From Candidatus Fermentibacterota bacterium (GTDB taxonomy: Bacteria; Fermentibacterota; Fermentibacteria; Fermentibacterales; Fermentibacteraceae), in NCBI GenBank assembly GCA_002748705.1, contig PDSZ01000033.1:1-21653 (forward strand): 21,653 nucleotides of DNA. Reading direction: 5' to 3'. Positions 1-7,717 of the stretch are shown piece after piece. Made by a program: the position numbers and the translations under genes. The notes below the pieces were generated by a model that made no database searches, was not told the origin of the DNA, and worked only from the letters and a program-made list of their open reading frames with translations. How positions within the stretch are numbered: the first letter of the stretch is position 1; the number at the start of each line of letters is the position of its first letter.

Positions 1-70
1 TTGCCTGTTCACGCTGATCTCCGGATGACCCTGCTCGATTGCTGAGCGCTTCTCACTTATGGTTAAGTCC
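1..70 (-). CDS. IS3-family transposase OrfB, N-terminal codons only
   Basis: On the minus strand, in the frame starting at about base 68, the sequence reads LTISEKRSAIEQGHPEISV followed by NRQ. This matches the start of the IS3 OrfB integrase, just before the conserved RQCELLGL region. It runs off the left edge, so the DDE catalytic domain is not in the window. The frame is +1 relative to OrfA, and removing one A from the CTTAACC stretch would fuse the two reading frames. Confidence 0.7.
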
Positions 71-337
71 AGATTTTTTTTTGAGCCAGTCGTTCTCAAC
101 CTTGAGACGACCAATCTCCTCGAAGAGACGAGTCTTATCGTCTTCGTTGGTTTTCTTCTCCCGCTTACGCTTGTCGGAGAATATGCCTGACATTTCTTCA
201 AGCAGCTTCTTCTTCCATGACCGGATGAGATTGGGATGGACTTCGTAATGTGAAGCAAGCTCTGCAAGGGTTTTATCTCCTTTGAGGGCTTCAAGGGCGA
301 CTCTTGCCTTGAACTCGGCACTGTAATTCTTTCGCAT
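53..337 (-). CDS. IS3-family transposase OrfA (helix-turn-helix protein)
   Basis: This 94-residue protein is the DNA-binding subunit of an IS3-type transposase. The N-terminus (RKNYSAEFKARVALEAL) and the following LAELASHYEVHPNLIRSWKK are the classic Tnp_1 helix-turn-helix. The C-terminal half (LFEEIGRLKVENDWLKKKSGL) is the leucine-zipper-like coiled coil used for multimerisation. A purine-rich ribosome site (GAAAGG) precedes the ATG. The frame closes at TGA soon after a run of nine A (minus strand, 74-82), and the OrfB frame continues from there. Family assignment is firm; whether the element is active is doubtful because the two frames are not in the usual -1 relation. Confidence 0.9.
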   Translation of the reverse strand: MRKNYSAEFKARVALEALKGDKTLAELASHYEVHPNLIRSWKKKLLEEMSGIFSDKRKREKKTNEDDKTRLFEEIGRLKVENDWLKKKSGLNHK

Positions 338-403
338 GGATCTGCCTTTCTACGCTGATTCTCAAACATAGGCAAATCCACCTTATTCTGCTCTCCAGTT
401 TTC

Positions 404-1118
404 TCAGGCCACTATACTGGAACCATCAGCAGTATTCATGGGAATCAGAACAGGCATGAAGGAAATCTGATGGCTTTCACTGTCATACTGCAACCTTTCT
501 TCAGGTTCCATCTCAATGGTTCTAATGCGTTCACCGTCAGGTGAGAAGACATCTATCACATAACTCTCTGAGAAGTAGTCTGCAGTGTATATGTTGCCTT
601 CCATGTCCACAGTAAATGTGCAAAAGTAAGGCCCTGCCTCCACAGTATCCGCTCCCATCTCTTCCATATGCTCCCTGTAGATTAGCTTTTCCTCACCGGT
701 AAACACATTAAGCTTTTATTTTGTAACCGGCCATAAAGCATTCTTCTGAAGTCTCAATGGAAATGTACTGAGTAATCACGGTGGAATCTCCTGAACCCAC
801 TGTAAGCATCGGTATCTTCTGCATTAACTGATGAGTACCTGCATAGCCGAGAGTGTCACCAAATAACACAATTCCATAGTTTCCGAAATCACTTACCAGC
901 CAGCTCCCGTTATGAAGCCGGGTAAAGAACCATGGATTAAGGAATTCACCTGGCCCCTCTCCCCTTCCGCCTGCGGAATAAAGAAATTCGCCCTCAGGAC
1001 TGTAGAAGGAAAGCCTGCAGTATGCGCCGTCAAGAACTGCAATGCCATCAGGAGCACCTGCTGAACCGATACACTCTATCAGGCCTGCAACTCTGTAGAG
1101 AGTTATGAGGTTCTGTGC
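404..1118 (-). pseudogene. Broken six-bladed beta-propeller protein
   Basis: Two minus-strand segments in different frames read as one propeller protein. The segment from about 1118 to 720 gives blades such as GAPDGIAVLDGAYCRLSFYS and GGRGEGPGEFLNPWFF and ends at a TAA. The segment from 706 to 404 continues one frame over with VDMEGNIYTADYFSESYVID then VFSPDGERIRTIE. The GxGxGPGEF and DxxGNIYxxD patterns are typical of NHL/six-bladed propellers. There is no ATG, GTG or TTG start and no signal peptide. The 5' end abuts the symporter stop codon and the 3' end stops by the IS3 terminus. At least one frameshift (about 707-718) and loss of both ends make it a relic, probably once an exported protein. 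Confidence 0.7.
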
Positions 1119-1120
1119 TC

Positions 1121-2578
1121 TCAGCCCTTAAGCAGACCGGTTTTCCTTATGAAAGCATCTGCCCTGCTGTACTCAGGCCTGGTAACAAAACTGGCAGCGA
1201 CAAATATGAGCAGTGAACCTCCCATGCCGTAGACAGCCTGCATCACTGAAGCTGTTTCCCAGGCTACAGGCAGCGGAATACCCAGTGCTGCAAGCAGATT
1301 ATAGGTTGAGAACAACAGACCGAAGATCATTGATACCACAGCAGCCCTTGCTGTACCCCTTCTCCAGATGAATCCAAGCACCAGAGGAAAGAAAACACCT
1401 GTTGCAATGAAGTCTGAGCCTATCCAGGAAATAGTAAGAACTGACTGTATCTGAATGCCTATGAAAAGAGCAACAGCAGCAACCAGAAATGTTGAGATAC
1501 GCCCTACCATAAGCTGTTCGCTCTCTCCTGCATCAGGGTTGATGTATCGCTGCCAGATATCTACAGTAAGAGAGAGGGAAGCAGTATTGATGAGAGAATC
1601 CATGGTGGACATAATGGCTGAGCATAGCCCGAGAAACAGAATTGAACTGGTAATGGGGCTTGAAACGCTTCTTACCATATCCGGAACAATTCCTCCCACA
1701 GGAATACTGTCATAGAATACAGATGCAAACATTCCGGTAAAGTTGATCATAAGATAGAGTGGAATAAAGGCAAAGAAGCTTATTGCCATCATCTTGCGGG
1801 CATCATCAGGATTCCGTGCCGCAGATATCCTTTGCCATACATTCGCCTGTATCATCCACGAACTGCCAAAGGTAATCACATAAGCAAGCTGGTCTGTAAC
1901 ATTGTGGAAAAAGTTCGTATAACCTTCCTGTCCCCTCTGAGCAGCAGCTGCTGCCACAGCATCGAATCCCCCTGACTTTGAAAAAGCAATGAAGAACAGC
2001 ACAACCCCTGTTATGAGAAAGAAGATGAACTGAAGCAGGTCGGTAAGCACAACTCCCTTGAACCCTCCGAAGGAAGAGTAGAAGAGAACAGCAAGAACTC
2101 CAATGGTGGCCCCTGTCTTGTAGTCCATTTGAAAGAAACTCTCGAAGAACTTTCCTACAACGATAACCTGCACGCTGGTTCCAATAACCATAAAGATGAG
2201 AATAAAGACGGCAAGGAAAAGACCGGCTGTTGAATTGTACCGCTGCTCAAAGAGCTGAGGCTGGGAGATTGTGGGAATCCGTCGAATAGACTTTGCGAAC
2301 ACCAGCATGAGCAAAGTAGCTATAAGCACCGGCATTCCATAGATCCAGAACGAGTTGATTCCGGCGGAAAAAGCATGATCCGCAAGATCAATAGCAGAAC
2401 CTCCACCCCACCATGAAGCAATAAATGTAATAGCCAGTATCAGTGGTGAGAGTGTTCTTGAAGCAAGAAAGAAGTCTTCACTTCCCCGTTTTTTACTGTG
2501 CTTGTTGAAGATACCCACCAGGGTCACCGCAACAATGTAGAGCCCCAGCAGAAGAATCGTAATTTCTTGTCTTACCAA
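1121..2578 (-). CDS. Sodium:solute symporter (SSS family)
   Basis: An inner-membrane Na+-coupled importer of about 485 residues with roughly 13 hydrophobic segments. Family hallmarks are SEDFFLASRTLSP after the first membrane segment, ASWWGGGSAIDLADHAFSAG, a QPQLFEQRYNS loop, and SSWMIQANVWQRISAARNPD. The substrate cannot be told; sugars, vitamins or carboxylates are all possible. I prefer a TTG start at 2576-2578, because AAGGG (2586-2590) lies seven bases upstream and the protein then begins right before membrane segment 1. An ATG at 2591-2593 is the alternative. A still longer reading to 2635 is unlikely, because that stretch encodes the tail of a decayed transposase in another frame. The gene appears intact although relics flank it on both sides. 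Confidence 0.92.
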   Translation of the reverse strand: MVRQEITILLLGLYIVAVTLVGIFNKHSKKRGSEDFFLASRTLSPLILAITFIASWWGGGSAIDLADHAFSAGINSFWIYGMPVLIATLLMLVFAKSIRRIPTISQPQLFEQRYNSTAGLFLAVFILIFMVIGTSVQVIVVGKFFESFFQMDYKTGATIGVLAVLFYSSFGGFKGVVLTDLLQFIFFLITGVVLFFIAFSKSGGFDAVAAAAAQRGQEGYTNFFHNVTDQLAYVITFGSSWMIQANVWQRISAARNPDDARKMMAISFFAFIPLYLMINFTGMFASVFYDSIPVGGIVPDMVRSVSSPITSSILFLGLCSAIMSTMDSLINTASLSLTVDIWQRYINPDAGESEQLMVGRISTFLVAAVALFIGIQIQSVLTISWIGSDFIATGVFFPLVLGFIWRRGTARAAVVSMIFGLLFSTYNLLAALGIPLPVAWETASVMQAVYGMGGSLLIFVAASFVTRPEYSRADAFIRKTGLLKG

Positions 2579-2585
2579 AAGATGG

Positions 2586-2590
2586 CCCTT
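2586..2590 (-). promoter_or_regulatory. Ribosome binding site deciding the symporter start
   Basis: The minus strand reads AAGGG, then seven bases, then TTG. This spacing favours TTG at 2576-2578 over the upstream ATG at 2591-2593, which has only a weak GTGGA about ten bases away. Confidence 0.45.
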
Positions 2591-3290
2591 CATAATTCTG
2601 CATCCACAAGATCTCTTATTCTGCGAAATATACACTTCTGATCTCTCAGACCACAGGTATTCTTAAGGAGTCTTCTGATCTTTCCGTTGAAAGCTTCAAG
2701 TTTCGCAGATGTAACTGGCCTGCTGAACCAGTTCAGGATGTACTACTTCATTCGTATCAGCCGCTTTCAGGTGTTCTTCAGTACCTGTACTCCGGAGTTT
2801 TCAGCTTTAACGAGACGGCTGGTAAAATGCGGGCTTTCCTCTTCTCCGGTTTTAAAGCACCGGAGAGAGGCCGGTTCCTCTTTCGAATAGTAAGCTATGT
2901 AAAGGTGGTTGCTGCACTTCAATGCCTCATCAGTGCTTCCATGCACATTTCTTGAGGTTGCTTCTGCTTGTAAGCAGATACCACCAGGTTCCCTTGAGGA
3001 TTCTCTTACCGCCTTAACCGGCTTTTCTGTAAAGCTTCCTGCGAATCTCAGACAGCTTGTAGTTCATGTACTTCACCAGATGAAAATGATTCACAACAAG
3101 ATCTGCACCCGACTATGGGAAAGACCAGCAAATTCTTCCAGCTGTCTGGAGCTGGTAAAACACACGGTATATAAACCTTGAGCAGCTTTTGTGCTTTTCT
3201 CAGCCAGGTCCTTGACACAACCGCCTCCGAGTTTTTCGAAGATGATAAGTGATCTGTGTCTTCATCGCTGTCAGTTTATTCAGAAAGGAT
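2590..3290 (-). pseudogene. Decayed ISL3-type transposase
   Basis: Translating the minus strand in several frames recovers pieces of an ISL3 (IS204/IS1001) transposase: FEKLGGGCVKDLAEKST near 3240-3190, VVNHFHLVKYMNYKLSEIRR near 3095-3030 (the DRFHVVK region of the DDE domain), and NWFSRPVTSAKLEAFNGKIR followed by a GLRDQ segment near 2735-2640. The last part corresponds to the family C-terminal block (SNxxxEGxNNKIKxxKRxxYGFR). Internal stops and frameshifts separate the pieces, so the gene is dead. The final frame ends DLVDAEL with TGA at 2590-2592, overlapping the possible symporter ATG. No terminal inverted repeats could be placed. Confidence 0.7.
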
Positions 3291-3304
3291 TTACTGGTTG
3301 ACAG

Positions 3305-3398
3305 ATCTCAGCAGGTCAAACTGAAATCATAACTCCGGCAAGAGTAGAACCATTTCGCCGGCGAGTACTGGAATCATAATTCCGGTTAAAGTGGAATC
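3305..3398. repeat. Four tandem 23-24 bp repeats, IS21-end-like
   Basis: Units lie at 3305-3328, 3329-3351, 3352-3375 and 3376-3398. The three best share the plus-strand pattern ATAAYTCCGG, a short variable part, then GTRGAAYC; the first unit is more diverged. On the minus strand this reads GATTCCACTTTAACCGG and similar, resembling the multiple terminal repeats bound by IstA at IS21-family ends. No istA or istB gene is present, so this would be a solo or orphan end. IS21 assignment is by resemblance only. Confidence 0.55.
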
Positions 3399-3453
3399 TT
3401 AACTCAGTCGTGGGCAGGAGACGGGGTTCGTACCTGACGCAAGAAGCATTCTG

Positions 3454-3675
3454 CTATGGTAACACTGAACTATCCTCTTGAAGGCAAAGTTCAAACAACA
3501 TCGGATATCCTGTTTCTCCTGTATCAATACCGACTATCCCGTTCTCCCTGACCTGAACTTCAACAATTCTATAAGAAGCTGAATCACACAAAGCTGCAAC
3601 GCCAACCAGTTCTCCGGCATGATTCCATATGTCATAGCAGTATTCAGACTCTCCAAACAGCCTGCGAATCCACAA
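3454..3675 (-). pseudogene. C-terminal fragment of a beta-propeller protein
   Basis: The minus-strand frame reads LWIRRLFGESEYCYDIWNHA, then GELVGVAALCDSASYRIVEV and GIVGIDTGETGYPMLFEL before a stop. This is the pattern of a last propeller blade (LWIRR, YDIW..GELVG, NGIVGID) and not of an acetyltransferase. It lacks the preceding blades and is joined to the head of an acetyltransferase at about 3676. It might be the tail of a paralogue of the broken propeller at 404-1118, whose own tail is missing. Confidence 0.55.
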
Positions 3676-3874
3676 ACCCGGTAATACCCTTTTCATATTC
3701 CATCCTCTGGCTACTTATCCATCTATTTGCCATCATTCTTGTGTAAGGATGGGGAATTCCACATGTCGAAGCTACATCAGAGTCATTAATCAATGACTGC
3801 AATTCATTTACATCGTCTAGGACGAACGGTCTAAGTAGTAAGCGTTCCGATGTCAATATCGGTTGTGTATTCAT
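3676..3874 (-). pseudogene. N-terminal fragment of a RimJ/RimL-type GNAT acetyltransferase
   Basis: Residues 1-66 read TSERLLLRPFVLDDVNELQ, then a SDVASTCGIPHPYT segment and ANRWISSQRMEYEKGITG. These are the first strands and helices of a RimJ/RimL-like N-acetyltransferase (about 170-190 residues normally). After EKGITG the similarity ends and the frame stops within ten codons. The acetyl-CoA-binding motif (RxxGxG/A) is absent, so the fragment cannot be catalytic. The adjoining sequence is a propeller tail in another frame, which suggests a deletion or recombination joint. Confidence 0.65.
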
Positions 3875-4011
3875 TTGAATCCTTCACCATTTGAGTTGTA
3901 GTAATGTTAAGCTCATCCTCGCCTACTCTTCATTCGAGCCGCAAAGGGCATTTTTCTTATCTCAATAGCAAAAAGCTATTTTGGACAGGACTGAATCATT
4001 GTCATGCTTCT

Positions 4012-5685
4012 TCACATTTCACACTGTATTGATATTTCTGCAACCTGTCCTTCATTAATCTTAATGATTCTGTTTACATGACTAATGAGTTCATACTTGT
4101 GTTCAACAAAGATAACGGTTCTATCCGAGAGATATCCTATTATTCTCTCATATAGTGCTTTGTTAATCTTCGCATCAAGATGTGCATTAAATTCATCAAG
4201 GATGTAGATGTCGGCATCCTTTGCCAGTGTTCTGGCTAGAACCACTCTTTGACATTGGCCTGCAGACAATCCGATTCCATCTTGTCCAAGCTCCCGGTCA
4301 GAATTGTTATCAAGCTCTTCGACTAGATCCTGAAGATCCAATAATCTTAGTATTTCCGTATATTTCCGGTCACTCAAATCAGGGTTAAAGAGTTTAATAT
4401 TCTGTTCAATAGTTCCATCAAAGATGTAATAGCTTTGCGGCATATATGAGATGCTATTTCGTAATGAAGACTTCATATAGTCCTTTACCTCTACTCCTCC
4501 CACTCTGATGCTGCCTGAATACCTGTCAGAATATCCAATAAGCAGTTGAAGAAGTGTAGACTTGCCACTTCCATTATCTCCGGTGATTACTAGTTTCTCT
4601 CCAGGTTCAATATTCAAGTCAATTCCCGCAAGAACTGCATCCCCTGATGGATAAGAGAAATGTACATCTCTGAAATCAATTCTGAATCCTGACTCAATTT
4701 CTGGAATTAAACCAGTGTAAAGTTCCTCTGGTCTGATATCAAGGATTCTTGAGATTCTGCTGAATCCAACTGAAATTGACTTATAACTTTGATAGAATGT
4801 GAAAAAGCCTAGTATTGGATCTACAAGAAGATGGTTATACATCATAATACTTGTTAAGCCACCTATAGTAAGATGTCCTGCCTGAACACGAAATGCTCCT
4901 AGCACAAGAACAACACCAATCAGCAGCATGAATGTAAAGGTGTGTAGTGCCTGTGTTCTTGCTTGATAGTTAAATGCCTGAGTTGCAGAGGTACCATATT
5001 TCTTACTCAGTGTCTTGAATACTTCAGACTGCAAGTGCTCTCTCACAGCTAGTTTTACCGGGTAAATCCCTCTGACAGATTCTAGTAAACAGGTGAAGAG
5101 AGCACTCTTTGATTCGAGTTCATAACTTGCTAGACTCTTCACCTTCTTGCCTGTGAGCAACACCGTAGCAGTTATTGCGCCACCTATTGGTACGACAACC
5201 ACCGTAAGAAGTGGATCAATCTGCCATATGAAGTAGAAACCAAATGCAAATATCAATACTGTTTCAATGATGTACAGTATAGGCTCAACAACAAAGGAAG
5301 CGCTCATCATTGTGCTATCGTTCAAATCAACAAAAAGTTCGTTCCTCCCTTTTCGAGACCGATGGAATGCAAGTGGAAGCAGCATTATGTGAGAGAACAA
5401 ACGACTTCTAATTCTATGTTCCAAATGAACATTGTAAGTTTTATTAGTGGTTTGAAAAAGATACTTAAGCAAGACATTAAGAACCTGTAACAGTACAAAT
5501 ATCAGACCCATTTTCAGCAATTGACTGTGCTCACCGGATGACACTGCAGAATCAATAATCCGACGCATTATTGTTATGGGAAATACTTGTACAAAACTCA
5601 CTAGAATTACTATGAGCACCAAGGCCAGCAGAATCCACTTCCTTGATAGGATTTCATGTCTAAACAGTTTTATAGCACTTATCAT
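4012..5685 (-). CDS. ABC exporter, fused membrane and ATPase domains
   Basis: A 557-residue half-transporter (type I exporter fold) that should work as a dimer in the inner membrane. Residues 1-300 hold about six membrane helices. The ATPase domain follows: Walker A GDNGSGKST (369-377), Q-loop Gln417, signature LSAGQ (473-477), Walker B YILDE (494-498) and switch His529. The D-loop region reads FNAHLDA instead of the common PTSALD, which is unusual but keeps the key Asp. It lies downstream of a SPASM relic and a methyltransferase on the same strand, so peptide export is a reasonable guess; lipid or drug export cannot be excluded. A six-bp stem-loop (3964-3980) lies just past the stop but lacks a T-run. 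Confidence 0.93.
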   Translation of the reverse strand: MISAIKLFRHEILSRKWILLALVLIVILVSFVQVFPITIMRRIIDSAVSSGEHSQLLKMGLIFVLLQVLNVLLKYLFQTTNKTYNVHLEHRIRSRLFSHIMLLPLAFHRSRKGRNELFVDLNDSTMMSASFVVEPILYIIETVLIFAFGFYFIWQIDPLLTVVVVPIGGAITATVLLTGKKVKSLASYELESKSALFTCLLESVRGIYPVKLAVREHLQSEVFKTLSKKYGTSATQAFNYQARTQALHTFTFMLLIGVVLVLGAFRVQAGHLTIGGLTSIMMYNHLLVDPILGFFTFYQSYKSISVGFSRISRILDIRPEELYTGLIPEIESGFRIDFRDVHFSYPSGDAVLAGIDLNIEPGEKLVITGDNGSGKSTLLQLLIGYSDRYSGSIRVGGVEVKDYMKSSLRNSISYMPQSYYIFDGTIEQNIKLFNPDLSDRKYTEILRLLDLQDLVEELDNNSDRELGQDGIGLSAGQCQRVVLARTLAKDADIYILDEFNAHLDAKINKALYERIIGYLSDRTVIFVEHKYELISHVNRIIKINEGQVAEISIQCEM

Positions 5686-6145
5686 GTATAATCCACATTC
5701 AATGTAACGCAGTCACCATCAACTCTTAGGCTCGAAGCACCTGTCCATAAGTTCATTTGTCCCCAATATACGATAGAATCCCTCTGAACACACCCTTACG
5801 CCTGAACTCCAGAAGGAGCCCAGGAATGACTTGTTTTACCTTATGAAGGTAACCCTGTTCATTCCCATACCACTTCTTTCGGCGGGAAGATCTCCTGTTT
5901 TCCCCTCCTTCCTATGCATGGTTAGTTTGATATATGGCTTCATATTTTCACCCTCACTCAGATAATGCATCTATTTTCTGCAGCGATTTGATGAATAGGA
6001 CGCAATCTCTCTTCACTTGAATTGAATCCATTTTATATTTCTCTGAAATCCTGCTTCATACTTTTCCAAGGGAAAGCCTAATATTTAGCATATCAATAAG
6101 TTCTGAGCCAGCATCTGAAAATTCAATCTCCTTTTTCACTGTATG
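5686..6145. other. 460-bp gap without a firm gene
   Basis: No recognised gene. Two very short minus-strand frames are visible: 5836-5943 (listed separately) and 6056-6139. The latter has a GTG start six bases after the SPASM relic stop and encodes 27 residues beginning KKEIEFSDAGSELIDML, with no clear ribosome site. A longer frame reading GYLHKVKQVIPGLLLEF (about 5855-5800) has no start codon. These could be eroded pieces of a peptide-maturation locus. Confidence 0.35.
5836..5943 (-). CDS. Possible 35-residue peptide upstream of the ABC exporter
   Basis: The ATG at 5941-5943 is preceded by GAGGG seven bases upstream, a good ribosome site. The peptide begins MKPYIKLTMHRKEG, is rich in Lys/Arg and Gly, has no Cys and ends FIR. 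It sits between the SPASM-domain relic and the exporter, where a modified-peptide precursor would be expected. No leader or core motif is recognisable, and a chance frame is quite possible. Confidence 0.25.
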   Translation of the reverse strand: MKPYIKLTMHRKEGKTGDLPAERSGMGMNRVTFIR

Positions 6146-6597
6146 CTATTTTAGCAATTCCTGCTCGAAAAGCTGAATCTCATATTCTAAAGCAAGGCAA
6201 CACTCACTCTCTGATGCGATTTCCTCTATAGGGCACCTTCCCAGACATTCGTCCCGGTATCCACATCCGGAGCAGGAAGTGCTTCGGTATGTATTGAATT
6301 CCCTGAATTCATATTCCATTCTCTTGAAACTTTGCTGAAAGTTTCTATCAAGGAGATTGACAGTCATTGATTGGACATCTCCGAAAAGTGAGTAGAGGAT
6401 CCTGATGAAGAAATCCACAGGGAGAGATGTTTCCCTGTGGATCCATATAGAAGATACTCGAACCTGCACAACAGCCAGCGCTCTTACGAGTTGAGAACTA
6501 CAGGAGCAAGATAATACTGAATTTAATCCTCTAACACTGCCTGACAGAATAGAAGCAGAATAATAATTCTTTCTATTTATCCGTATAAAATTGACAT
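6146..6597 (-). pseudogene. Radical SAM/SPASM maturase, C-terminal relic
   Basis: The end of the frame (about 6290-6148) reads STSCSGCGYRDECLGRCP, the Cys-rich cluster-binding part of a SPASM domain. One frame over, about 6480-6365, the minus strand reads GCCAGSSIFYMDPQGNISP followed by CGFLHQ, the conserved CxAG...Y..P.G...PC segment just upstream in the same family. So the gene is frameshifted near 6365-6375, with further damage around 6500. The radical SAM core with CxxxCxxC is absent. Such proteins install thioether or other cross-links in ribosomal peptides or mature enzymes; this copy is inactive. Confidence 0.7.
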
Positions 6598-7296
6598 CTA
6601 ACCAACGGTTTTTCCACAAATATTCATAAAAATCATGTATTCATTCTCATGATACTGAGATATACTTTGGTACGAGACTACATCAAAACCACTAAGATTG
6701 AGTTCTTTAAGCAGCTCCTGCTCATCAAACAGTAACCGCTTTGAATCATGTGATATCAAATGTCCCTCCTCATTCTCTTCGAATAATGAAAGAAAACTCT
6801 GTCGATATAGATTACTTCTTGTCAAGGCAGACAAATATATGTTTTTTATCTGGCTTATGCCATTATTAATATTCTCATAGAGTTTAAATCTATCATTCTT
6901 ATCTGTCAGGAAATGTAATACACTATCTATATAATATAAATCATAATTTTGTTTATAAATTCTATTATTTGTGACTATGTCTAAAACTTTAAATTGGATT
7001 TTATCTTTTTGGGTATTCTTTTTCAGAGCATTTATGCGTGCCATCTCAATTGCTGTTTTTGATATATCCACACCCAAAACATCATAACCCATTTTAGAAA
7101 ACACAATTGCGTTCTCTCCTCCTCCACATCCTAAATCAAGAACCTTGCAAATCGGAGCTGCTCCGATAAGTTGCAGACAATTATAAACACCTGATGGCAC
7201 ATGGCATTTATTCTCTTTTGTGCTCCAACCAGTATAGCCATTACTCCTCTTCCTTAAGTAATCAATTTCTGTATCGTAATACTTAGATGCCCCCAT
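6598..7296 (-). CDS. Class I SAM-dependent methyltransferase
   Basis: 232 residues from the ATG at 7294-7296, chosen because AAAGGAG lies eight bases upstream; an upstream TTG reading adds 37 unrelated residues. Motif I is VLDLGCGGGENA (about residues 53-64) with the acidic ribose-binding strand DVLGVDIS following and a YDLYYIDSVLHFL segment as motif IV. This is a Rossmann-fold methyltransferase of the Methyltransf_25/TehB-like type; the substrate is unknown. The gene is clearly more AT-rich than its neighbours, which suggests separate acquisition. Its stop adjoins the SPASM relic and the exporter follows, so it may once have modified a peptide product. Confidence 0.88.
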   Translation of the reverse strand: MGASKYYDTEIDYLRKRSNGYTGWSTKENKCHVPSGVYNCLQLIGAAPICKVLDLGCGGGENAIVFSKMGYDVLGVDISKTAIEMARINALKKNTQKDKIQFKVLDIVTNNRIYKQNYDLYYIDSVLHFLTDKNDRFKLYENINNGISQIKNIYLSALTRSNLYRQSFLSLFEENEEGHLISHDSKRLLFDEQELLKELNLSGFDVVSYQSISQYHENEYMIFMNICGKTVG

Positions 7297-7717
7297 AATG
7301 GTCTCTCCTTTAATTTCTTTCAGGAGCTTCAGGTACAAACTCCCTAAGTTAAAGACCCCATCTGAAAAGGGGTAATCTTCTCGTATCATAACCATTCCAG
7401 AGCTCAAGGCATATTACCGCTTTCGTACAGAAGTCAGGGAATACTGTATCGGAAATTCAGTTTCCTATCCGCATCAAAAGGTTCAGGCAAGTAAACCATT
7501 TATGATGATGCTTGATTAGGCGAGCAACGCGTTGTCCGCTCTTACAGCAATGCTGTCCATTTATGCAGTTTGAATACAGATCAGTCTTGTGAAACAGCAT
7601 GATACGGCGAGTAACCATTGTCTCTGATTATACAGGTAGTACTGCTGGAGCAGGATCTGATTTTCTTAAGCACTGCAAAACTGCCAGTTCTCACTGAACG
7701 ACAGTAATTACAGGAGA
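7297..7717. other. Gap of about 420 bp, no clear gene
   Basis: Nothing firm is seen. On the plus strand two related segments occur, GGCGAGCAACGCGTTGTC (within 7514-7540) and GGCGAGTAACCATTGTC (within 7601-7625), about 86 bases apart. A short minus-strand frame from about 7502 reads MVYLPEPFDADRKLNFRYSI and then stops; it could be the head of a lost gene, but it has no ribosome site. Confidence 0.3.

Larger units (their letters stand above)
1..380 (-). mobile_element. IS3-family insertion sequence, 5' part, cut by window edge
   Basis: Minus-strand element holding orfA and the first codons of orfB; the rest lies left of the window. The likely outer end is at about 371-380, where the minus strand reads TGGATTTGCC, similar to IS2/IS3-type terminal inverted repeats beginning with TG. 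The other terminus and the target duplication cannot be seen, so the boundary is a guess. The element sits directly downstream of a broken beta-propeller gene and may have removed its 3' end. Confidence 0.6.

Noticed and set aside
2579..2635. A longer N-terminus for the symporter
   Set aside because: The added residues come from the transposase tail read in another frame, and no membrane or signal feature is gained.
2687..3181. Two plus-strand readings of 67 and 90 residues
   Set aside because: They are antisense to the ISL3 transposase relic and resemble no protein.
3305..3398. CRISPR array
   Set aside because: The repeats touch each other without spacers and vary in sequence.
3454..3874. 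A simple frameshifted acetyltransferase
   Set aside because: The second half matches a propeller blade, not the acetyl-CoA-binding part of a GNAT protein.
6146..6619. An intact 157-residue gene
   Set aside because: Its first half reads as noise, while the next frame encodes conserved SPASM residues, so it is a frameshifted relic.
7297..7407. A 37-residue N-terminal extension of the methyltransferase
   Set aside because: The AAAGGAG ribosome site lies inside it, just before the ATG at 7294-7296, and the extension has no family similarity.
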